Below are positions 44,059-54,955 of a stretch of 64,000 bases of DNA, in pieces; the first letter of the stretch is position 1; each line of letters opens with the position of its first letter. This stretch comes from Podospora pseudoanserina (lineage: Eukaryota; Ascomycota; Sordariomycetes; Sordariales; Podosporaceae): contig NW_026946671.1 of assembly GCF_035222485.1 (NCBI RefSeq), positions 62,001 to 126,000 on the forward strand. Direction: 5' to 3'. Made by a program: the position numbers and the translations under genes. The notes below the pieces were generated by a model. That model did not search any database. It was given only the letters and a program-made list of their open reading frames with translations, and was not told the origin of the DNA.

Positions 44059-45668
44059 GAAGACAGACTCAGCTAGTTGTTTGGTGATGTGTTGAGATCT
44101 AGAGGCGGTGTTAGCAAACAGCATTCGCGAAAATGAGCCAGCAAGCCGATTTTTATGTTAAAGAATCTCGGTACCGACCACGATGTCACCATATAGAGTC
44201 GTTCGACTCCGGAAGATGTTCCGACTCGACCACAAAGCAAAATTCGAGAAACTGAGAAATGATATGAAGCTGTTGAGGTGATCCTCGTGAAGAGTGAGCC
44301 CAGAAGTCAGCGGTTGTAAGAGGGGAGAGAAGAGAGCCGCCCGACGGGAGAAAATTTGGTTGAGAGAAGAGATTTGAGGCAGATCTCTGAGCGGAAGAAA
44401 TAAAAAGATAAGCAAAGTGGGTGGTTTGGCTGGGAGAGTTCGAAGCTGGGAAAAAGATCGCACGAAAATTCCGAGATAAGCATTGTGAGATAAGAGATAT
44501 CAAGGGAAGGAGCAACTGGTAGCTCGGATGACGAATAGAAAGAGACATCTTGGATATTTCGATCAGGCATAAACTCTGAGCTGAGGCCTTGGGGTTTCAT
44601 GCAGGTCAGTTTCCACGACTAAAGGCATCTCAGACGACTAGGTGAGATTGGAGAAATATATCAAGGCCAGATGGCATTGGCTGTTCAGGATCTCAGGGAA
44701 CAAAAAGAGTAATTTCAAACAAAAAAACCGTCTTAGCGCAGTATTAGTATCAACAAACCCAATTAGGACGGCGAGTACTGTCAATAATACCTAAGTAAGG
44801 TAGGATGCACCAAGTCTCATTCAGGAAACACAACTAGTCAACCAGTACCGCAACATGGCTGACATAGCACGTTGAAGTAATAGAGACAATCTCAGTTTGG
44901 AAGCTGTACCTAGAGTACTCGGTAATAGTAGGTAGTTTATACGCTAGTGCACTTGTCCAAAGAGAGAGAGTCCTTACACAAAGGGGGCCACATAGCAGAC
45001 ACAAGCAAGTATCATGTGTCAAAGCAGAATGAGATGATGACACTGCTCAGCCATGACTGCTTATAGACAATTCTAGGGCATAATGGCAACGCCTGTCTAC
45101 GCAGTCTGGTTAGCTGGAATTGAGTGAAGACCAGGAAAGTACTCGGAGCGATATCTGTAGGTGTTCAACGTTCCTTGCATTGTCAATCCGAGTTAATGAT
45201 ATAAGAGCAGATGTTATTTATGGCATGGCACCCTTTAATAGCGATGAACAGTTTTGTGAGGCTATTCCCAACCACCCAAACTGCGTTTACATGAAACGTT
45301 GGAAATTGGGTGCGGCCCAGCTGGTTTTGCCAAGACCGAATCCCTGGTCTTGAGAGCGCTGACCGCCTTTAAAGTGTAGTGATTCTGCCGACATGGCCAA
45401 GGCGGAAGCTCCAGTTTCCCAGCGAACTGTCACGAAGGTCCACCACTAGCAACAAACATAGATGACTAAGCAGACCCGCCCTCAGACACCACCGACGACA
45501 TCATCTCGGAGAAGTACAATAGCACTGTCCAGTTATTCTATCAGAACACTCTTGTAGAATATTTAGCTTCAGAATTCTTCTCTCAGCACCATTTCTCCTC
45601 CTGCGTAGCACATCTTGCTTCAGCTACCCGCTAGGTTTCCAGCGACCCCGAGCAAACACCAAGTCAAG
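44059..45668. other. divergent intergenic region, GTPase / CFIm25
   Basis: The GTPase side (44.1-44.6 kb) is strongly CT-rich on the minus strand, like a leader. A GCTAAC...CTCTAG acceptor at about 44098-44114 suggests a 5'-UTR intron. 44.7-45.4 kb is AT-richer without genes. Confidence 0.5.
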
Positions 45669-46554
<886 letters not shown>

Positions 46555-47786
46555 CTCTCTAGTGTCTTCTCATCTCTTTCTCCTTGACCTGTCTTCTTCA
46601 GTCAAAAGCAGCGAGATAAGCCTGCGACTACTTTTCTTGAGTTTCTGTCACTCATGCGCACTACACATAAAACGGGATGGAAGGGAATGGGTTAGCGGAT
46701 CTGGGGTTTGCTTTGTGCCTTTCTTCTTTTCGAGAGAGCAGGCGTCAGGTGGAGTTTGGACGGCGTTTAACAGGTCAGACAGATACCAGCGGATCATGGT
46801 TAAGACATTTTACATTGTTCTTGTTTGCTCTTTTGGGTTGTTGCCGGTGTCCATGTGAAATGTCTGGGAGATACGGTTACCACAGATTTAGTGTGGCTTG
46901 CTGATGAGAGCTGGCCTTTTACGACATTGACGCCCCTCTATCGGCAACACGAGCCTGCTTTGTGGCTACATACATGTAAAAGCTTCTTCCCTACCAGGCT
47001 CAGTTATCATAGAAGGTGGGAGAGGGCAGCTTCGATGTGGAAACACAAGCACGCCACACGCATTATCAGAGATTTGCGCAGTGACCAAGGTGATGACAGG
47101 GGGCGCTATCTTGATAGGTTGGCCCGACTACCTATTTCTTTTTGTTTCGAGGAATGCATGCTAAGTTGGCTATTGCAGGGCAGACAAATGGCAAAAGCAA
47201 TGGTGGTATCATTTTTGTGAAGTTGCGAGCTGGATGGCCAGTCAAGGAACGCTTCAACAGCGAGAGGCGATGGGCGTAGAAGTTGACTTGTGGTGGTCGA
47301 GGTATTTCAAGTCATTATCCAAGGCCAAAAAGACCAAACACGTCGTCACCATCTACACCGCACAGGAAAACAGAGCCTGCGACGAAATATCGGCTCTCTA
47401 AAAGATAGTCACCACGCCTCTCAATCATCTTCCAGGATCTCTCGACCATCTGTGAAGGCCTATCAATATATATTTAAAATCTATCCACTGTCTCCAAAGG
47501 TGTGCCAACCATCTTCCAGGTTGGGATCTTCAAAACGTACTGCCTAGGTATCCTCCAAAACTTATTGATTACCTTGTAAGTCCTTGACTCTTGTCGCAGT
47601 CTCTATTTTCCTGTCCATATCATGCTATCTAGGGCAGCCCATTTTAGGTTGCAAACGATATCAAAACGAATCTCGTGAGGTCCTCGTGCCGAAATATGTG
47701 GCGTAGAGATAGGCAGTGATCAAAAAGTTTGACCTTCTTTCCCCACAAACACAAACCCGGACAACCATTAGGTCCGTTGCAGCACG
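46555..47786. other. intergenic before the small-gene array
   Basis: 3' flank of CFIm25, then featureless DNA. No gene supported. Confidence 0.5.
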
Positions 47787-48090
47787 ATGTCTACCGCCAG
47801 CCATTCAACGCAATCTGTGGCGCCGTGGTCGAATACGATAGAGAGCTAGCCGTTGCAAGCCCCAAAGATTACCGGCCCAATCTAGAACCCACGGCGAAGT
47901 GGACAAGCACAGTTTCGCTTTCATGTTCTGTATTTGATCAGAAATCCACTGGAACAACGTCCCTCGGCCAAATGTTTCGATTCGGCGCCATTATTTCACA
48001 TAGAAAAAAGCGGCTATCACTCAGGGAAGACACCAACCTTCGAACGTTGGTTGGTACCACCGATCAGATCACCTACGCCAAAGTCTGATC
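47787..48090 (+). pseudogene. small-gene array copy 1 (degenerate)
   Basis: ATG 47787 begins a sequence that aligns base by base with the start of copy 4 (ATGtCtACCgCCAGCCA-TTCAACGC). One base is missing before TTCAAC, so the ATG frame stops after 18 codons, while the neighbouring frame reads PFNAICGAVVEYDRELA, matching FNALCDAMIEYHTDQEA of copy 4. The frame stays open to a TGA at about 48086-48088 but shows no further match to the family. Best read as a decayed family member. Function unknown. Confidence 0.5.
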
Positions 48091-48129
48091 GACACACAGC
48101 AAAGCCTTCAGCCACAGCAGAAGCTCACA

Positions 48130-48389
48130 ATGCCCACCATCTGTCAAGCCAACGCCTTCTGCGATGCCATGATCGAGTACCACGCTGCTCGGGTAGCCCC
48201 GGCCCGTCAAAAATGGATAAAGGACGGTGGAAGCGCCCTCCCCCTATACTGCGGAATGTTTTTCATTTCGTCACTTGCAATGAGAGAGTTAATACCACTA
48301 TAGGTACCAAAGAGTGTTGGGAAGAGTACGTTTATCACGGACATGAAGCTTGGAAATGGATGAAGGTGAGGAGGATGAACAAGAGGTAG
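48130..48389 (+). CDS. small-gene array copy 2, unrecognised family
   Basis: ATG 48130 gives MPTICQANAFCDAMIEYHAA, which matches the N-terminus of copies 3 and 4 (FxxLCDAMIExHTDQxA). The frame runs 57 codons to TAG at 48301-48303. A following segment in another frame reads WEEYVYHGHEAWKWMK (about 48316-48366), resembling the second exon of copies 3 and 4 (LYHWGERIKW). An intron between the halves is likely, but no clean donor was found, so this copy may be broken or differently spliced. No signal peptide or known domain. Confidence 0.4.
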
Positions 48390-48625
48390 ATGGTTGGCTG
48401 GGGGCAGTTATGTGATTATGTCAAGTGCATATAACTCACGAAAGAGTGAACAGTGGGGTAAGTTGACTATTCTGAAGGAACACCCCTACCTTTCACACCT
48501 TTCACAAAGGGGCTTTGTTACCTTTGGCAGACCTCCCACATCCCCCACGATTGCCTGCAATTGTCAAACATAACAGAAGATGAGATCAAACCATCCATTC
48601 CAACAGCATAAGACACACAAACATC

Positions 48626-48972
48626 ATGATTCCCACCGCCACCCACTTCATTTCACTCTGCGATGCCATGATCGAGAACCACACTGACCAACAAGCCGAG
48701 TCAGAGCGCAAGGCTGAAGAGAATCGAGAGGATCCGGTGAGATTGAACGGCTTATCAGAAGACAACTCAATCTCGAGCCGATACCCAGAAGGTTGTTAAA
48801 TCCATCCTTCGCTTTCAGGAACTCACACTAACTAGAGTACTGCAGGGACAGAGAATATGAGAGCAATGCCCTCTACCACTGGGGCGAACGCATAAAGTGG
48901 AGTGTCATATGGGGTGATCTCGATCCAGGGTATTGGAGCTCATCTCAGCTATTTCTGGGGGAAGCCAAATAA
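48626..48972 (+). CDS. small-gene array copy 3, unrecognised family
   Basis: Proposed exons 48626-48791 and 48836-48972 give 100 aa. The start is MIPTATHFISLCDAMIENHT, followed by a charged stretch (DQQAESERKAEENRED). The 44-nt intron (GTTGTT...CTAAC...TAG) is needed to reach EYCRDREYESNALYHWGERI, which aligns with exon 2 of copy 4. The intron is short but close to the fungal minimum. The protein is small, charged, without signal peptide, membrane segment or known motif. Conservation of both halves between copies 3 and 4 argues that they were coding when duplicated. Confidence 0.5.
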
Positions 48973-49214
48973 TTAAAAGAAATTAAAAAAATTATTTATC
49001 CGTATGCCGTTGTGGTGTCAAGGTGGGATATATTGGAGATGTGGTGTGGGTGGTAGTAACCCGAAGACGGCTACTTGCATGAAGCCATCCCCAACTTCAC
49101 CGGAATGTACCTACACAAAAGAAACCTCTCTCTATTTAGTATCAGACCTATTGAAAACATGGCCAACAACTATCTAACAACCACTGTCAACAAAACACAT
49201 AGCATCACGTCAAA

Positions 49215-49547
49215 ATGCTCACCCCCAGCCAATTCAACGCCCTCTGCGACGCCATGATCGAATACCACACCGACCAAGAAGCCATATCCGAGCGCAAAGC
49301 CGACGAGTTACGGCAAACATTGTGGAACTGGGCCCCTATTGGAACAATGAGGTCGCAAGACCTACCCGAGTATGTATCTAGCTATCCCTTGCTCATCTGG
49401 AAACCCGCGCTAGAGCAACAGCATCTTCGTAGAGACTCAGAATATGACAACGACGCTCTTGACCACTGGGCCGAGCTCACAAAGTGGAGAATCTTGCAGC
49501 AAGAACTCCCACCGAACCACTGGGAACACACTTCGAGATGTGGATGA
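49215..49547 (+). CDS. small-gene array copy 4, unrecognised family
   Basis: The best preserved member. As one open frame it has 110 codons. Splicing a 48-nt intron (49374-49421, GTATCT...CAG) gives 94 aa and a better alignment with copy 3: RSQDLPEY joins HLRRDSEYDNDALDHWAELT, compared with SSRYPE/EYCRDREYESNALYHW. The start is MLTPSQFNALCDAMIEYHTD, then QEAISERKADELRQTLWNWA. No known domain, signal peptide or cysteine pattern. The surrounding 1.8 kb holds four such units in one orientation, spaced 343, 496 and 589 bp apart from ATG to ATG. Confidence 0.55.
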   Translation: MLTPSQFNALCDAMIEYHTDQEAISERKADELRQTLWNWAPIGTMRSQDLPEYVSSYPLLIWKPALEQQHLRRDSEYDNDALDHWAELTKWRILQQELPPNHWEHTSRCG

Positions 49548-50994
49548 AACAATGGTCTGCTATTCTTAATAAACCCGCTACTTGTGAGGCAATGTTGGGT
49601 GGCCACGAGTGAGCGGTGAATAGCGATGGAATCTTTGTCGAAACTCAATCCCTTCCTCCGGTTGGTGTGCTGTTCAATAAGAAGGACGCATCTCTCAACA
49701 AGGTACTGAAGAAACTCATCGTTATTATGCAATCCACTGTAGTCTGATACCATTTACCTCAGCCTGAGATGATCTTGCAACTGAGTGATGAAAAAAATTG
49801 TGGGACTTGAGGAGCATTTGGATGTACCTGCCTAAAGAGTGTTAAAAACGACCATTTCTCCCATTTATACGGGGCAAAGCCATCCTTTATTTGTATAGAG
49901 TCTATACTCTTTTCATAGAGATTTTATGTTTAATTTATGGAGACCTTGTTTTTAAATTCTGAAGACTTTGGGTTTTATTGGTGAAGATTTAATATTCGCT
50001 TTTTCAAGACTTAAGCTCTCGTGTATGTAGCGAGTTGGGATATTGCTCATAATCTTAATAACAAAATGCACAATATATACTTTTTCAAATTCCAGCTGCG
50101 TTCACTAACGTCCAAGTATCATTTACGAACGTCAAAACACAAGATTCAGCAGCGTTTACAAACGCCATCTCCGATCAAAGCTCGGATCGAGTTGGGATGA
50201 TATGTTTCTGGATATGTTTGACCATACAAAATCCCAAAATTTAGCAATGAGACTTGTTAAACAACCAGCCATTTCCCCCCAGGGCACACACTGCATAACA
50301 CATAAAAACTTCACAGATCGAGCACAAAGACTTCCCAAATATTCAAGGATATAAAATCTTCACAAATGGGAGAACAAAGTCTTTACAAATAGAGCATAAA
50401 CTCGCTCATAATTAGGTACCAGACTACCACTTTCTAGTTGTTTGTACAATATATCCTCAATCCCTATGCCCATCCCACATATTTTCCGCTTGCCTCCCTC
50501 CTTCCCAGTGGTATCATTATGTATATTCTGTATGCAACCTTTTGTGTGCCTTATCAACGTTCCAAGTGCACACCTCTTTCCCCCCTTAAAACCCCCCTCA
50601 AACCAGACCATCCTGTCCATCCAGACCGGCTTTTGATGCTGAAAAATGTATTCAATCCATGATATAACCATGAATGTACGCCATGACCATGCAATGCTAT
50701 GCTTTTTGCCATGCTTGTGATGACCCAACTCCCCAAATATTCCCTCCTTTTTGGTACCCTCCTCTCCAAAATCCTTCTTCTCACTTCTCCAAATCAAATT
50801 CCGCGCTGAAAAATCATCAAACCGCTTCCTCCGGATGCTGTTGCCACTGTGATGATGTAGCAAACATATCCATGAATCCTATCCTCCTCTCTCTATGTGA
50901 GATAACGGCCATATGTGGGAAAATGCCAACTGAACGTCAAAAAACTGGGAGATCTCTCCATTTCGCCATGATTTGGTGGGGTGATCTATGCCTC
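49548..50994. other. intergenic, AT-rich, after the small-gene array
   Basis: The core (49.88-50.40 kb) carries AT-rich inverted repeats, listed separately. 50.4-50.99 kb is probably 3' flank of the minus-strand gene; a 167-codon minus frame there has no domain. Confidence 0.5.
49880..50400. repeat. AT-rich patch with degenerate inverted and direct repeats
   Basis: Variants of GTGAAGATTTTATAT appear in plus orientation (GGTGAAGATTTAATATTC near 49980; CATAGAGATTTTATG near 49913) and in reverse complement near 50350 and 50310. Between them lies a second small repeat, TTCACTAACGTCC / TTTACGAACGTC / TTTACAAACGCC (about 50100-50167). The layout is like a decayed foldback or MITE-type element, but no target-site duplication or transposase was recognised. 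Confidence 0.45.
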
Positions 50995-51774
50995 TCAGGA
51001 CTGTATGACCCGAGGGCGACGGCTCCTCAAGCCATATGAGTGGGCCGGTTCCATCGACGTAGGAGCAACAGGCGAGGCCTGTCCTGGGGGAGTAGACGGC
51101 TCCCTACGAGACCGCAGAAGCAGAGAAGGTCTCAGGTGCTCAAGTATCGACCCATCCTCCGAGGAGGGAGTCTTCTCGGCCGGCACCTTAAGCTTAATCA
51201 TCGTCTTCTTCTTTATTGGCTCGGCCTCTGGCTCTTCTGCTGGCTTCACCTCCGCAGAGGGAGTCTTCTTGACCGGCGACTTGAGCTTGATGATCGTTTT
51301 CTTCTTGACGGGCCCGACCTTTACCTCTTCCTCGGAAGGGGTCTTGCTTAGCTGCCGAAGTATAATCTTTGACGACGGCTTCTTATCTTCCTCCGGAGAA
51401 GGTGTCTTGCTAGACCGCCGAATTGTGGTCTTCGGTGAACGCCGTGGTTCCTCAGGAATGGTCTCCAAAGTCTGCTTGATGCGCGGCAGGGTGGAACGGA
51501 GGCTGGATTCCATGACCGACACATCTTTGCCGGCATCCTCTACCCCTGTGTTGACCTTTGATGGGCCCCTTTCGCCACGTTGTATCCCTTGGTCGATGGA
51601 GAAAACGCCTGTCATACCGGCAGGAACACCTCTCTTCGACGACTGTGAGGCGTGAACATCAGCCAGATGGGCTTCCGCGGCGGGTGTTCTCCGAGTTCTC
51701 TTGAAGGGTCTCTCTTCGTTGACAATCTCGCTGACGCGCTTGTTCGTCTTCGTCTCACCTTCAAATCGCGCCTT
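50995..51774 (-). CDS. in-frame extension downstream of the RGG-rich gene, or separate gene
   Basis: Directly after the TAG (51777-51775) of the large minus-strand gene, the same frame stays open for 259 codons: KARFEGETKTNKRVSEIV at the start, YGLRSRRPRVIQS at the end. It contains four diverged repeats around the theme KKKTxIKLKxPxKKTPSxE (KKKTIIKLKSPVKKTPSAE, KKKTMIKLKVPAEKTPSSE, SSKIILRQLSKTPSEE, KTTIRRSSKTPSPEE). The composition is basic and nuclear-like. It may be the last part of the upstream gene, reached by splicing out the stop (a phase-0 donor GTAGAA and acceptor CCTAG would do this), or an independent gene starting at ATG 51615. I cannot decide between these. Confidence 0.5.
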   Translation of the reverse strand, partial: KARFEGETKTNKRVSEIVNEERPFKRTRRTPAAEAHLADVHASQSSKRGVPAGMTGVFSIDQGIQRGERGPSKVNTGVEDAGKDVSVMESSLRSTLPRIKQTLETIPEEPRRSPKTTIRRSSKTPSPEEDKKPSSKIILRQLSKTPSEEEVKVGPVKKKTIIKLKSPVKKTPSAEVKPAEEPEAEPIKKKTMIKLKVPAEKTPSSEDGSILEHLRPSLLLRSRREPSTPPGQASPVAPTSMEPAHSYGLRSRRPRVIQS

Positions 51775-54700
51775 CTAGGCGGATTCGTCAGCGTTTGGCG
51801 GGTTAGCGTTGGTATCGCCGCGGGAGGAGCTCGGCTTGGGGCCCTTGCGGATGTTTTGGTGAGTCCATCCACGAATCTGTGTTGGACCACTTCTAGGGGG
51901 AGCTTCTACAGCAGAATAGTCCTTGATAGCCTCACGATAGTCGAACTGTACAGTACGCAGCTCTTGCCCGTTGGCCGAGTAGGTCATACGATGAGGTGGC
52001 GTCGGCGCAGGTTCTAGCTTACGGTATTTAGACGACGCTGCTGAACCGGCAGCGGAAGCAAGGGGAGGGGCCGAGGCAGAGGAGCTTCCAGGTCGAGAGT
52101 GAGATGACTGCATGGGAGGTTGAGTAGCCGCGGGAAGAATAGGGGCATGAACACCCGGCGCCGGAGCTGGTGCAATCGGTGTATGATAGGGTGGCGAAAC
52201 TGGATATGCAGTCGAGGGGCTAGGAGGGCGAGGTGCGAGCTGCTGCGTGCCAGGCGGGCCAGCCATGGGTGGTGCCTGGAGAGGTCCAGGACCAGGAGCG
52301 GGCATCAGAGGCTGTAGATGGTGCTGAGGCTCCGGTACGGAATAGCCGTTATGAAAAGGACGACTAGGCCCGACTGAGTAAAAGGCGCCGCTGTTCGTCA
52401 TCACTATGTTGCCGTGTTGAGGAACTGGACTATGCTGCTCAGGAGGGGGCGGACTGTCGTTCAATAGGCTGCGCATAGGACGTAAGGCTGGTAAGCCTAC
52501 ACCTTGCCCTTGGGGTGCAAACGGTGTCCTACCGCCAGAAAGTTGGCTAGCCGGGTAGTCTTGTGGCGGGGCAGGTGGTGGAGGGTATACCGGCGACTGG
52601 GGATTCAGTGCCGTACGGAGAAAATCTCCTCTGGCCGGCTCACTGGCATAGTGACCGGGCATACTCAGCCCATGATAGCCCTCAGACATCGGTGGACCAT
52701 GGTACTCCTCGGGCGGCGGAGGATACTCACTGGGCTGGTAGTCAACGTGCGAACCATACTGGCGATGGTCGCGTGCCAGACCATCGACCTGCATCGGATT
52801 GTAAATCCGAGGGTCGATGTGGGCCGTTGCCTCATGTTCTCGGATCGCAATGTGTGCGAGAACATCCAGGCCAGTGGTATCCTCCGGGACCGAGGAGCTG
52901 TCGAACCCGAGCGCGTCCCGCACCGCGTCGTACGGTTTGGAAGCGGCGCTCTTCACCGTCCGAGCAGCTTCTTCCTCACGCTCGCGCGCGAGGTCTCGCG
53001 CCTCGTCGTCCTCCAGAACCGCCGCAGCACGGAGCATGTCATCGGCGAACTGGCCAAAGCCAGCCGCCTGCTCCAGCGTGGGCTCGGGCTCGGGCTCGGG
53101 CGCGGGAGTGGGTGGCGCCGGCGAGGGCTGGTACACCATGTTGGGGTCCATGCCCCTCGCCGCCAGCTCCTCTCGCCGCAACCCTTCAATCTCCTCCGCT
53201 GACGGAGTGATCTCCTCCCCCTCAACTCCTTCTTGCTCACAAATATGGCTGAGCAAGGCTGAGAACTTTTTCTTCCCTTCCAGCTTTGCCTCGAGCTTGC
53301 TGAAGGTTCGGTCGGCTTTCGCAGCTGGGATGGTCCGAGACGCGTGGATAAGCTCCCCATTTGGGGGAACCAGCACGACCGGTTTCCATGGGTCGACGAC
53401 AGGTTTGGGCGACTCTTGGAGATTGGTGGAGGAGGGCAAAAAGATGCCGTACTTTGGGTGAAGATTGTGTTTTTTCACCTCGGCTTCAGGAAGCTCGCCA
53501 GCAGCCTCAGTGGAATCCCAAATTCCCACACGACGGTCGATGAACATGTAGTTGGAGTTGGGCTTCTGCCAATATTTGCCGCGACGAGCTTTGGTGGCGC
53601 CCTTCTCAGCAGAGTTGGTCGAATCGCGGAAACCAATATCGAGATCGTCCCACTCAAAAAGGTTTGGTACCATGATGCGGTTATTGGGGTTCTCAGCCTT
53701 GTTATTGCGGCGTACAATGAGGCGAACGCCGTACTCATCCGGGTCGAGAGCTCCGCGCGGAAGGGGCAGTTCGGGTCCGTCGGCGGGGTTGGGCTCAGCG
53801 GAAGTTCGGCGCTGCCCGCGCACCTCAGCAATGTCTCCGGCAGGCTCGGGCAGCGGCGTGGCAGCATTGGAGGCGGAATCTGGCGGGGTGGCGACAGTAT
53901 CTTCGAGCGCTTCAGCTGCACCCAAAAGGCCAGCCGTGTGGCGTGGCAACTGACGCATGGCATCCTCGTCCTTGGCGGCTTGAAGGAGCTTCGAAGCTGG
54001 CTGACCGTCTGGTTGGCCATCGGCTTTTCTTTTCAAAGACTCCAGGGGCATGGTGGGCGGCTTGACCATAAGATCTCTAAGCTTAGTACCAGGGAAGGGG
54101 ACTTCAACACCATCGCGTTCCTCATGAAAGACTCCTTGGGCATCTCTCTCGGCCATTGTGATGGACTTGTAGGTGTAGCTCTCGTCACGTGGCGGAGGAT
54201 ACTAGTCATGGTTAGAAAAATATGAACAGAGGTGAGCGCAAGAAAGGAAACATACATCGACGGGAAGTTTGAGGTTGTATTGGTGTTCGAGACGGTCGAG
54301 CTGTTGAAGAAGCTCACCGAGACGCTCCTCCTGCATCTCTTCCACCTGGCGCTAAACATATCTGTCAGTGAATGCTGTGTGTATGGAAGTAAAGATGAAA
54401 ACTTACGGCATATGAAGCTCTGGCTGCTTCGACCTCGCCTTCATAAACACGCTGGGCCATCTGACGGCTCATCTCGAGAATTCGATCATTCTGGCTGAGC
54501 GTGTCTTCGTATCGCTGCTTCAGGAACTTTTGAGCGACGTCGAATTCGGGTACTCTCTCAACGACACCAGGGTCTTCAAGAAGCTGATTGATCGACCTGT
54601 CGGCGATCTCTTGGGCTGCTGGCTTGACTAACTTGGAGAGCACGCCCCAGGCCTGCTTCAGCTCCTGCGCTCTCTCGTGGGCAGCTTGTACTCTGCTGTC

Positions 54701-54955
54701 CTCATAAAGTTTCTGACGACGACCGCGACCGGCGGGAGCTTTCGGTTGTGATGACTTGCCACCACGACCTCTGCCTCCGCGGGAGCCGCCACGACCGCGA
54801 CCTCCACGAGCTCGGGTACTGGTTGGGGCGGCGCGGGTGGAAGTCGAAGGTTGCTGTGGGATGATATCAGACATGGTGTCTTCAGCCTCTAGGGCATCGG
54901 CAACAGAGGAGAAGCTATGCTGCACGTTCATGTTGTTGACGGATTTGGATGGCAT
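51775..54955 (-). CDS. large RGG/AT-hook-like, Pro-rich nuclear-type protein
   Basis: Exons 54955-54407, 54351-54256 and 54201-51775 give 1023 aa. Introns of 55 and 54 nt have GTAAGT/GTATGT donors and TAG acceptors. After about 50 residues comes an Arg/Gly block (ARGGRGRGGSRGGRGRGGKS), then a helical domain (AAHERAQELKQAWGVLSKLV, VPEFDVAQKFLKQRYEDTL) running across the exon joints as a coiled coil (QVEEMQEERLGELLQQLDRL). A second conserved-looking block is GVRLIVRRNNKAENPNNRIM...KYWQKPNSNYMFIDRRVGIW. The rest is Pro/Ser-rich and disordered. No membrane segment. I recognise it as a widespread fungal hypothetical protein with chromatin-factor composition, but not a named family. ATG 54955 (MPSKSVNN) was preferred; an in-frame ATG at 55108 would add 51 residues. 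Confidence 0.8.

Noticed and set aside
45615-45668. Upstream in-frame ATG of CFIm25
   Set aside because: The extra 18 residues are not family-like; kept as an alternative only.
50360-50863. 167-codon minus-strand frame
   Set aside because: No domain; it lies in the probable 3' flank of the RGG-rich gene.
53344-54225. 293-codon plus-strand frame
   Set aside because: Antisense shadow of the RGG-rich gene; it crosses that gene's intron and has no domain.
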